Shown one piece after another: positions 1-64,000 of a stretch of DNA of 64,000 nucleotides (position 1 is the first letter of the stretch; each line of letters begins with the position of its first letter). The DNA is taken from contig OX439132.1 in assembly GCA_949318235.1 (NCBI GenBank), forward strand, positions 21,406,217-21,470,216, given 5' to 3'. The notes under the pieces are model-generated. The model was not told where the DNA came from, did no database searches, and worked only from the letters and a program-made list of their open reading frames with translations. Source of the stretch: Ecdyonurus torrentis (taxonomy: Eukaryota > Arthropoda > Insecta > Ephemeroptera > Heptageniidae). Both the position numbers and the translations under genes were made by a program.

Positions 1-1028
1 GATATTTCAAGACGATGAGCTTCTGAATAAACACACAAAACACATGCAACAATATCGCGATGTATCTCATTTTCAACTGAGACCATGCTGATTAGATAAG
101 CAAAAGTTCCGTCAGCGCCATCATACGTAGAAAATTTAATAGGATTTCAAATTACTTAATTTTGTAAGATCGCCATGTATAGAAAGTCGAGTTGTAGTAC
201 TAAGAATAATGTAAATGTAGACCTTATGTATATGTGGAAGTTGTATAACTATAGGGCGTGTAAAGCCATATAGTTGAGTACTTATTATTAGACTGATGGG
301 TGTAGGCACAATATACACAATGTCAATGTATGACAATTCAACGTATGTGTATGTAAATAAGAGAAAAGGGTTCGTGGGAATATTAAATTTTATTTTGACC
401 AATTGACATTGACAATGTACTTTATTGGCAACAACATATTTCCCCTTTAATTTTATTCTATAATAGAGTTATAATTTTTATATTATGACAGCACGCGGTG
501 TATGACAGTCAATGTCGGAATACTTTTTTTTTTCTTTTTTATTATTAAATATTAAGATACAATCAGATGCATCTTACAAGAGCCTCTAAATAATGCAAAG
601 AAAATAAATGAATAAAAACGAGAAAATTTGATAATTTAAATCGTAGTATATAGTATGCAACGCATACAAAATACAAATACTTTGCTGTGGACAAATAATG
701 ATGCTGGGTCCTTCGATCAAGAGGAGAAGCGCACGTGACTTAAGCTACTCAAGAACGAGAGGGAGCATCAATTTTAATTTAATTTAATTCTGTCAGAACG
801 CACGTGTGAGACAAGGGCTCTCATCTCTACTGCTCTACGCCCACGCAAGTATTGTAAACAAATGTATCCGCAGTCAGCTCTTTGCTCTCTGTTGTGCTTT
901 TGAAATAATCTGACAATACTTAAATTGCTGGAACACATTCAAAAGAGAACTATCATTTAGTTTAAAAAGTTAGTTAATTAGCATATTATTTTTCTTTCTA
1001 TTCCTTTCTTTTTTCTGTCTACATCATT

Positions 1029-1030
1029 CT

Positions 1031-1070
<40 letters not shown>

Positions 1071-1074
1071 GCAC

Positions 1075-1140
<66 letters not shown>
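1029..1140. repeat. (TC)n-(AC)n compound microsatellite
   Basis: About 13 TC units pass directly into about 43 AC units with two CG interruptions. Confidence 0.95.
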
Positions 1141-1142
<2 letters not shown>

Positions 1143-1372
1143 TTGAGGATCCTATTTAGCTTACATAATTTAACTTTATAACTATTAAAAAAATAAACAT
1201 ATATACAAATCTGTTGCACGCAGATGTGAAGATGAGAGAGATAGAGAAGCAGACTCTAGTGCATATGAGATTATAATATAATATAGAAGAAAAAATGACG
1301 TGATAACACGTATATAGCGCATCTCGTTTCTTTTGACGTGGATTTTTTATCAGCATGACGTGGGTCCGCAAA

Positions 1373-1376
<4 letters not shown>

Positions 1377-1443
<67 letters not shown>
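1377..1443. repeat. (AT)n microsatellite
   Basis: About 33 uninterrupted AT units. Confidence 0.95.
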
Positions 1444-1448
<5 letters not shown>

Positions 1449-2283
1449 ATGGATATATAATACTAAGTGAAAAAGAAATTAATAATTCGAAACCCCCAGA
1501 AGCACTAAATTTAGCTTTGGCGTCTATAGCGATCGTAATAGTGGATGACATGATAACCTTTCAGAGGTCATATTCATGTGCGGACACATATAGATTGCAG
1601 CTCGTATAACTTAAATCTTTGCAGTCTGCGTAATTTTATCTATGGTGGTGGTCTCTCTCGTCATTATTAGTTTATTACTCAAATTAAAAAGAAATATGAG
1701 CAATCCCTGTAGAGTTATAATCAGTGAAAGAATTGAAAAGAATAATCTAAAAAATAAACTATTTTAATTTATAATAATAAAAAATGCATTCAACAATTGA
1801 AAACTATATACACGAGCGTATTATGTAGTAATCGGCTTAGCTTTCTTTGCTTGACGGTAAACCACTTGCTTGATTCGATTATATTTATTTGTGTATTGGA
1901 ATACTGTAGACAGTCTTCCTATATTACATTACTGCGTACAGTATGCACTATGCAGAGTATATAACAACAGCTGCATGCATTGTAGTGATTCAAACCTGCA
2001 CTTACAATGGTAATTTGGCTCGTATACTCAGTGGTCGTAATTTGCAAGGTTTCTCGTAACATTTCATAGACGTGTCGTGTTTACGGATTACGGAAATTCT
2101 TCACTCAAATTCCTAAATACTTAATTAATTACGACATAAAAAATGTAATTTTTTTGTTTATAATTAAAATTGTTAGTTGTAGTCAGGTGTTTTCATTATA
2201 AAATTTAAAAAATATATTTGGTGGAAGTAACGGTGATTTTAAGTTTAAATATTATGTGTTCTCCAGTGACGTCATACACGCAC

Positions 2284-54502
<52,219 letters not shown>

Positions 54503-55931
54503 CTGTAAATAAAACAAATAGACTGAAATTATTAACTTTTATTTAAATCTATTTGAACATAAAACTTGAAAATATAATTCATTTTCTTAAATATATATAT
54601 ATACTTTGATTGTTTATCATAATTTTTTGCAAAAATTAAAGATGTGTCTCAAGAAAAAAGAATAAAAAAATTCATATATATTTATAAATGTCTTTAACTT
54701 GCATAATTATAAAATGCATTATTTTGAAGTTTTGGATTATAAAATGTTAGATAAAGGTTATTGAAGTCCAATATGTTTTTGCGTTGCTTGCATTTCTTAG
54801 ATCTGCTCTCAATGATATGTATAAATTAGCATATTTTTTCCATCAGCACCTGTTCATAAGGAAAACCAGCTTGCGTGATTCAATTCCTCATCATAATTAT
54901 TATTATTTCATTTCTTTTGTGTTCAGCGTCAAGGTTTTCGACCCCTATACAGTAATATACTATTACCATGCTATGTATTCAAAAGTATTTGCATTTGCAA
55001 TGATATATTATATTTTTTTCTTGGTGAATCGCTCTCACTATTTTTAACAGCCACACATTTTCGCAGCTCCCAAATGTTCTATTATTGAATTGGATTTAAA
55101 TATTTTTGCCTTTTAGTCAATATTCTAATTTTATATTAATTTGTGTTAGTATAAATTAGAATAAGAAGCAAATAATTTTGATTTTTTTTCTTTGCTATGA
55201 GATTTTTTTTATTCTGTATACGAAATAAACCAATAAAAATAATAATAAAAAAAGAGGAAATTAATTTATGATTTGATAAGAACAGTACATGGCATTATGC
55301 CTATTTCCCAATAATGAAATATATATAAAATTTTTATTAATCCATTCTAATTTACTATTTCGATTGCTATGCTTACGAGCCTATGTACAACATAATTTTA
55401 CTATCATCATTAGAACACATCACGCAATCAACGTTATTATTTTTTTTTTCCTTTTTAACAATAAGGAAGTTTACTAATATATTTGCTCAACACAGCATTA
55501 GTAAGGAACTTTCAAACTATGGGGCAAAAAAATTCTGTTATACAGTAAAGTCACTATAAATAATATAAGAATATTATACAAATATATAAAGCCATAGACC
55601 ACATAAAACAACATGAGCTTTTTAATGAATAAACACGAAATGGGATCCTCAAAGCTGATGACAATTTTTGCCAGAATGTTAATGTAGCCCCACGAGAGAG
55701 CGTGAAAATACTGTAAAGTATGCAATTTGCGTGAAAATTCATGTTTATGACGTCAGAAACATGAAAAAATTAGTATAAAAATGTTGTGCGGGTTGCATAA
55801 ATCGAATTTTCTGATCACTGCTACGGGACTACTGTTGGGTTTTGAGACAAACTAAAGTTATTTATGTAAATCCCATCAAGTGTTTTGTGATATAAATGCT
55901 TATGCTTTTCTCTGGTCTATTTCTTTAAATA

Positions 55932-55933
<2 letters not shown>

Positions 55934-55992
<59 letters not shown>
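55934..55992. repeat. (TA)n microsatellite
   Basis: About 29 TA units upstream of the EF-hand exon. Confidence 0.93.
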
Positions 55993-55999
<7 letters not shown>

Positions 56000-57237
56000 T
56001 CAATATATCAATATAATCAATATTATATAATTAATCAGGAAAAACTTACTAGGCTAACGTAGAGTACTCTAGACTAACGTTTAATTGTTCGTAATGCAAT
56101 CATTCAATGAAAAAAGATATTCACTGTGACTTGTACGAGTTGTACTATATATATAGCCATAGCCCATATTTATATATCAGACAACCTCTCTCATATGAAA
56201 GTGCATTATTATTTCATAAAGTTTTACACCAAAATTATATAACAATAATTAAAATATATTCTTGAGAGAAAAAATCACATGGAATTTAAAATAAATTCTT
56301 TCAAGTGTGACCCACAGGCTAAACGGTCTATTGTTCAACAAAATTATTATCTTACACGATTACTGATAATTTTCATTATAAACAGTTAAATGTCACTTAT
56401 TTTTACACAAAATGTACATAAATATTTACATTTTTATTACTGTATATATAAAAATGTAAGTTTTGAATAGCATTTAAATTCAATTTTTATCCACTAATAG
56501 AATTTATTTAATTTCTGAACTTTTAACCTTTGAACTGCATTTACAGATATTGAATTAACTGAAAATATTACGTCAAAATCAATAATATGATCTAATATTA
56601 GAATTTTTTTTTCTTTATGTATGTTATTATATTGAATGTAACGTGTTCTTAAAATCGATTAAGTAATCAACATTGTAATGTTGGCAAAAAATAAATAATA
56701 AATAAATATCATTTTTTCTGGCTGTAATAAAGTTCACTATATATATGTGAAAGTTCATTACAATACCGTACGTCATTGGCAACAAGCACTTGACTTGAAA
56801 GGCACTCAGATTGGGGCGGATGCTGCAATTGTCACTATGTAATAGAAGATAATAGTGTATAGTAGCTGTTAAACATTATCTGCTTGATTAACCATTGTAA
56901 CTGTAGTGTATAAAGCGAAATGCCTCATCTTTATTGCTATTATGTTGTTAAAAAATTTTCTCTACATCTGTATCATGACAATGTTCGCGGGGAAAAATTA
57001 AATGAAAATATTATACGCAACGTTGTCTTGGGGAAAATACAGTGATACGGCGTTCCCCAAACTGTTATTGATTATTATACCTTTTTTTATATTCATAAAC
57101 ATTTTATCATTGCTCACTTATTAGCAGTCATTATTTAGAGAGTTTTGCAATAAAAAATACAGTTCTTTGGTGGAAACAAACAAACTTTTTTTATGATAAA
57201 AAAAGTTGTATGTTTGTTATGAATAATTTCTAATATT

Positions 57238-57368
<131 letters not shown>

Positions 57369-60300
57369 TGTATAATCCTTTTATACAACCCATTTAAAAT
57401 AAAATTTAAAAAAAGCCATACTTAATAATTGTAACCCACAACCTGAAAAATCTCACAAACGTATTTGAATTTCAATGATTTACCTAGAGAACCCATTAAG
57501 TAGTAAATAATGATATGTTAAATAATTGCACAGATTAAACTACAATAGAAATTATATATAATAATATTAATAATTAACAGCTATCATAATTAATGATATA
57601 TTCATATTTTATAACATTAAATTCTCTCACACTTGAATCAATCAAATTAATTAACATTTATGTTTTTCATATTGTATATAAATATAATATAATTATTAAA
57701 CTTATGAACCAAATTTGAGTTAACAGTTTGCTATGAAATTGGACTAAAAAGATCACACATATTATATAAAGTTTTGAATTATTAGCAATTATTACTTTTA
57801 ATTGTGAGTTTAAAATTTTATTAAAAATCGCACACGACCCGTAGTCTATTGTTATAACAATTGACCCTTACTTCCTGTAAGCGAGGTGTACTGTTACGTT
57901 TTATATGAATAATATTACGCATGTATAACACGATAATGATAAGTGAGATTGTGCACGGCTTCTATGGCTACTGCATTTTGATTTACAAAAAGGATGTGCT
58001 AAATTGCAAGCTATATTGTAATATATAATGTACAACTTTTTTTTAACAACTAACATTTTAATACATAAATAAATTACTGCCAGGTATAATATTATAGAAA
58101 TAAGAAATTTTATTGGCCCATAGGCAGTTCATAGTATGTATGATATTTTATACTTTACATCTTTTATTATTATTATTTTGGATTAATCAAATTATTTTGA
58201 TGTCAAATAAAATTATCAATAAAAATATTGCCTTGCCCAGCCAAAATTTTTAACCTTTTCATCCTTACATCCATTTAATATCTTTTTATTGTATAGGTAT
58301 TAAAAAAATGTATTGGTCAGATATTTTTTTATAAATTAAAACAATTAAATAATAATACTTTACGCTTCCTCCTCCTCGTAATAAAAAATAAAAGAAATTA
58401 CCGTGGAAGTACAAGCATTTAAAAAAACAAAAACAGTTTATTCGTTTTGCTTGATTATGAATTGTTAATTAACTTTGTGTTGCAACACGTATAGCGCGAG
58501 TGAATGTAATGGTACAAGAGTATTGACCAACTGAAGTAAAGCTCAAATGTCATCCAGATATCAAGTGTCAGTCGGTTATATCAAGTTTGGAGCAGGTTAA
58601 ATTTTTTTTAAGACAGCAATATAGATTCATAGTTCTCCTGAATATTTTCATTAATTACATTAATTACATTTAATTAGTTACAGTAACTAACAGTTAAATA
58701 TTTAAAAAATAGATTGTGAGTTTTAAGCAATGCGTACTTAGAAAAAATGAACAATGATTGCAATTTTTTTAAATTTACTATTCAAAAATAGATTTTCTTA
58801 GCAAAAATTTGATCATTATAGTTCCTATATAATGGGATTTTATGATTTATTTATAATTTTTTATATAGATGATTTTTATATCTGCAGAAATATAGTGTCT
58901 AACAAAAATACGTCAGATTTACAATTTAGTTATAAATTAAATTATACCATTAATGTATGCAGATTATTGCTATATTAAGAAATTCATTATGGTATGCATC
59001 AAAGTGTTGGTTTTCCATATTGTATAATGTTACACCTGGGCTATACATTATTATGCTCCACATAACAATGATTTACCTTGTACGTATATTAATCACAAAT
59101 AGAAATGTACGCATATTATTAACATTTAGATAACAATAAAAAATAAGTAAATAGACCACGTCTTATAAAAATTATTGAATAAAAATGAAAATTTTAATCA
59201 ATAAAAACATTTGAAATGTCTACTGTATTCATTACAATACACTTTTTTTTTTACAAAAACTACAACGAAAAAATAATAAACACAAAATGTGTATATTACG
59301 ATAATAATAATAATAATTAACGGCTTTTATTGGGCGAAATCAGGCATACAACCTCTCAATTTAACCCAACTGTTTTACAGTACAGTCAGTTACAATAAAT
59401 AGTTAGAAATGTTAGACATGTATTGTTAAAATGATCCTTAAAGAAATAATATTAGCAACAAATTTCAATTAAGATTATTTAATTTATTAACATGAGATTT
59501 TAATTTAAAATTCTTTTTCACTTTTTTTTTTATAGATAATTGATAATAGCTATACATTTTTAAATAATTTGTGAAAGATAAAAAAGGAGATTGAGAATAT
59601 AATATAACGATGACAATATTAATGTTCTAAAAACCTGTCATTTTTTCCACCAAAATTACTATTATATTAAAAATGTAGGGTCATCGTACTGAATTCGAGT
59701 CAATATATTGTTTGTTTGAAATAGAAAACGTTCGCGCAAAAAAAAAAAAAAAAAAAAGTTTTCTATTCACATTTTTTTTATATATATGATTATTGACTGA
59801 AGTGTTATAATATTTAATATAGTTGTAATATTTTGATCTATTATGTCCAAAACAATGAGTGTAATTATATTTTGTTTTTAAAGAACAGATTTTTGTGTTC
59901 ACTCCGGCGCAGTGCATGTGTATAAGCATGGTGATGCGCACGAGGAATGCGAAGCAAGGTTGCAATGTACACCTCGATGGAGAAATTATTTCATTTGTCA
60001 CACACCGTAAGCTTATTGTATTATGAAAAATTTGGTTTAATAATAATAATATCTTATCCTTCAATTCCTGTTATATAATATGTTGTTTTCGGAATTTTGA
60101 TGTATAGTTTATAAAAAGTATAATTAACGAACGATATAATCATAATATGTTAATTATTTTACATCTACTCAAGCTTGAAATCTATAATGATAAAATTGTT
60201 ATAGTTCAAGACGTAATATAAAGCAAGTGTTACTAATATATAAACCTCTACCCTTGCATAATAATCACTACATATACACGAGAATTACACTTGAATGGTT

Positions 60301-60433
60301 TATGCACAGGAAAAAAAAACAATAAAAAATAATTTTAGTGATACAAATTATGCAAAATATTATTGTAAATCAATGCTGTTATATAAAAAGATAAACGTTA
60401 AGTATGCATAAATAAGCTCTTTAACTATACAGT

Positions 60434-60767
60434 AATGAGGAAGACTAAAAAATATTTAGGGGTAATTGTATTGAATATTCTGAAAGAGTATATTGTCCTG
60501 ATGTTATACACAGTTGTGAATGTCTAATTTTTGAGTTCATTATTTTTAAATAATTTTTGTTAAGTCATGAAATGACGTCACAGGCTGCAATTTTTTCCTA
60601 TGCCCACATGCATAAGGTGAAGCCTGTGACGTCATTTCACGACTTTCAAAAAATAACTAAAAATACTTAATGAACTCAAAAATTAGAAATTCACATATGT
60701 ATCGATTCAGGGTAATGTCCTTTTTCAGACTATGAAATAAAATTACCACTAAATTTTTGTTTGTGCA
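60434..60767. mobile_element. Fold-back MITE, family 1, copy B
   Basis: Second copy of the element at 11.5 kb, same orientation, sharing GAGGAAGACTAAAAA, TTTTTGAGTTCATTA and TTTTTTCCTATGCCCACATG. Here the palindrome is better kept: GAAATGACGTCACAGGCT mirrors AGCCTGTGACGTCATTTC, so each arm bears an intact TGACGTCA (60573-60580, 60627-60634). Confidence 0.8.
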
Positions 60768-63224
60768 GTAATAATATGCTATATAGACATTTTCACTTGG
60801 TCACCACCTTTGTGGTGAATATTATAATATCATAGCATATAAGTATTAATTAGTTAATATATTTATACTATGATAATACCTTTCCCAACATTAGGGAAAT
60901 GAAAATTTCTGTCATTTATTTTATTTTAGTTTTTTTTTTTAAGTTCTTAAGATTTAAAAAAAATAGCTCAGTTTGAAGTATTCACTTAAGTTTTTACTTA
61001 AAAATAAGAAAAAAAATAAGGTTTTTCTTAATGTATTTAGTTACCAACAAATGACATCTCTGAAATATGAGTGACATGGTGTATATTTTAACTGAAAATC
61101 ATATTATTATACGTATAGGAATATAACCACAAAATAATTTTAAAAATTGTGAGTTGGCGTGAATTAAAAATAACCCACATAATTAACATTTTCAAATACA
61201 AAAACCATTATTTAAAAGTTTTATGATCATGATCATATATAAACTCTTAAATGATGTGTATTTATGCAGTTATATGGCCTAACTAACATATATATAAAAT
61301 TTTCTCTCACAGCATTATTTATTTACCTACATATTAACAATTTCAAATTTGATAAATCATGAAATGTGTGAGAAGTGAGACAGGTGTTTAATTTTCAGTG
61401 ATAATAAATAAATAGCAAGATGAAAGATAACAGTTTTTTTGCTTCGTTTATACCTCTACTTTAGAGCATATTTGGATTTCATATATGAAATATGGGACAC
61501 CATGAACAACAAATATTTATTTTTAATTGCTATTTACAGATGTAACAACAATTGGTATATGATTTATTTTATTTTCCAACGGAATGGACATGCTATGTTT
61601 TACAAAGGTTTTTAAATCTAGATTATATCTATACGTTTTGGAATTTCATTGTTTTGTCAGTAAGTTGATTTGTTTGAAAACAAATATTGCATGCTAGAAA
61701 TTGGTTTTAAATAATAATAACCTTCTGCTTTATTTTGCTGTTAAAATTCTTTTACTTTACAGCTGGGGAAAAAAATGCAACAAGTTATTGATTTCAAGGA
61801 CAGAGTATTTTTACATAACAGAAAAAAAGGCAAACATTTTTTTTTCCCACTTTAAGATCTTATTTTTTATCCCATAATTTTTTATTTTAACGTTATGTAG
61901 AAAAAAGCAATACTGAACACAAGAAAAAACAAAATTGGTCATAATTAAAATTCTGTACATTATATTATAACATTTATAGGAAGCAAGCGCAAGGGAAATA
62001 AAACAAATAAAAATTAATAATAATAATGAAACAAAACTTAATTGCTAATTACAATGAATTTAAATTTACAAGTATAATTATTTGACTTTTTGCCTCAAAT
62101 ATTACGAAACAATATTTTTATTTTTTGCAATTGTATTCAAAAAAAGAAAAAGAAAAAAGACGAAGGAAATTTACATAGTTTTATCCTCATATCATATTCT
62201 CATTCAGATAAAATATAAAAGGGGTAATTTTGGTATTTTATCTCTCAATAATACTTGACTTTGAAAAATAAATTATTTATATTTATTTCAATTATTATAA
62301 AACTGTGAGATGGTTTAATTTAAGCAATTTTTTTTCACACTTCCGATAAGAGCTTTTTGTTACACAAAAATGTACTGATTTTGCTTGGATAATCAAATTT
62401 ACAGTAACATGCAAAACTTTGTGCTGTTTTAGATCGCCAACTCAAATGAACTGTGAAAAGTGGCCAAAACGTATAACAATCACCTAAAATAACATTAACT
62501 GCGGGCGTCACTTTTTGACACACCTGATTAACCAAACACTTCAAAAACTAGTAGAATTAAATAGGGCAATTTTAAGATATCATATAATTACGTTATATAG
62601 TGTAAAAGTATTTTAAATATTTTTAACTTTTATTTATTTTGGTGGTCAAAGAGTGGAGGCCATGAAGTATTCTACATTTCAGTAAACATAAATAACATGG
62701 TATATTATTTTTTTCACAAACATATTCAATGCAATACGGTATATCCAATAAATAAATATTAAAAACTATTTACATATTATGCTATTTTATGTTAATATGC
62801 ACTCTTTTTATTATTATTATTATTATTTTTGCTCAGAAAATTTTGCTGAGAAATTTATAAAAATTAAATAAATATTACCCATGGTGCAATAAAAATAATT
62901 ACGCAGTTGTTTATTTTTATTTATTTACTAAATATATTATTAATATCGTTGCTATGTTAAAATATGCTACTATAAATTCATTTATAAATATATATCAGAT
63001 TTTTCGACAAGCATTACGTAACTCCTCTCTTTAATTTTTTTCTCACTTTTATTGTAATTTGAATTCCTTGAGCGCCCTTATTAAAATTAACTTCTCTTGT
63101 CTACAACAAATACTCTTTACCCCTTCTGTTGCTACTGAAATATTTCTCCTTCAGGGCTGACATTTAAATATTCCATTCTACACGGACAAAAATAAGTACG
63201 TATAATAATTATACCAGCTCTTTT

Positions 63225-63430
63225 TCAGCATAATTTGCTCAAATACAGCATAATCTACTACTGCAGAATAATTATGTTACATAGTATAAATATTATGTTG
63301 TACAGTATAATTATTTATGCAGTCCTAATTTAGTATCGTTTATGCTATAATGACATATATACTGAAGTCATCATTATTTTAAATACCTAAGCTATTTTTT
63401 TTAATTAGCATTATGCTGTCCTGCAGTATT
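63225..63430. repeat. CAGCATAAT-type AT-rich palindromic repeat
   Basis: Repeated CAGCATAAT, TACAGTATAATTATTTATGCAG and TTTATGCTATAAT words, alternating on both strands. Probably a decayed relative of the GCAGCATAAATTACG family. Confidence 0.4.
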
Positions 63431-63553
63431 TTATATGCATCTCAATTTATCTTAATTATAAAAAGTAAAAATAAAAATGATTATTATGTACAACAATATT
63501 AATTCTTGCAAATCGATGTTGATCGATAAGAGATTATTAGCTGAAAGTCAAAT

Positions 63554-63572
63554 CCCCCCCCCCCCCCCCCCC
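63554..63572. repeat. Poly(C) run
   Basis: Nineteen C in a row. Similar C runs of 13-14 lie at 34167-34179 and 51696-51709. Such runs are rare in AT-rich DNA and can form i-motif/G-quadruplex structures. Confidence 0.9.
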
Positions 63573-64000
63573 ATCAATTATCGACCTAAGCGCGTGCCAG
63601 ATATATTTAATTGACATAATATTTAATTCAATGAGTATATTGTCATATTGTATAACAAGCAATCAAAATTTAAATCAATATTTAGATAACTATATTTACA
63701 ATTTACACGTTTCCTATATATAAACTTTTTATTTATTAAAATTAATCATCATATTATTGTTGAGAATGTATAAACATATTTGTCATACACATCAATATTG
63801 ATATATGTTTCAATCAATTATTAATCACGCACAGCCTTTTATTTGTAAAATAATATTGTACAATTTTATTTGTGTGTGCTATTATTAAAAAAGTTAAGTC
63901 AAACAAGGAAGCTATTTCAGGGACAGCCTGTATATTAAAATAAAATCAAAATACAAAATAAGCGTTATTGGTAACCATATATATTATAAAAAGAAATGAA

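Larger units (their letters stand above)
1..2283. other. nuf intron sequence (downstream side)
   Basis: This is intron after the 2284-2404 exon. It is AT-rich with two microsatellite blocks (1029-1140 and 1377-1443). A moderately GC-richer patch at 710-860 carries CACGTG-type sites (about 732 and 802). No exon with matching splice borders was found. Confidence 0.6.

Overview
The window is animal nuclear DNA, most likely from an arthropod. The base composition is very AT-rich. Genes are broken into short exons by large introns with GT/AG ends. Long dinucleotide tracts (AT, CA, CT) and A/T homopolymers are everywhere, with several families of short inverted-repeat elements. No bacterial-type operons, ribosomal RNA, complete tRNA or CRISPR arrays were seen. 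The species cannot be fixed from the sequence; an insect or crustacean is my guess.

The backbone is one minus-strand gene. Nine coding exons were assembled by hand between 54,502 and 2,284, and every junction keeps the reading frame. The joined product (about 274 residues) has a degenerate EF-hand half, a Ser/Pro-rich acidic linker and the start of a region resembling vertebrate Rab11-FIP3/FIP4. I call it the arthropod Rab11-FIP class II gene (Drosophila nuclear fallout, nuf). The family's coiled coil and C-terminal Rab11-binding domain must lie beyond position 1, and earlier exons beyond 54.5 kb or outside the window. Four consecutive exons (102, 54, 48 and 42 nt) are all phase 2-2, so each could be skipped without a frameshift.

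Inside the 33-kb first visible intron lies a complete small minus-strand gene (48,142 to 46,935, three coding exons). It has a signal-peptide-like start, an AATAAA signal and a plausible TATA promoter. I do not recognise its roughly 174-residue product. The same intron holds a GC-rich, possibly bidirectional promoter island (40.55-40.80 kb), a tandem CAG|GTAAG site that could be a recursive-splicing ratchet point, and a CTCF-like motif.

Layout: 0-2.3 kb, intron with microsatellites; 2.3-2.75 kb, two nuf exons; 2.75-12.8 kb, a 10-kb intron with a promoter-like island at 9.3-9.5 kb and a piggyBac-like MITE; 12.8-15.6 kb, five nuf exons; 21.1 kb, one nuf exon; 21-54 kb, the large intron with the nested gene; 54.4-54.5 kb, the EF-hand exon; 54.5-64 kb, 5' flank or upstream intron. 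Intact TGACGTCA (CRE-type) sites occur 11 times by eye, far above what this base composition predicts; some lie in palindromic MITEs.
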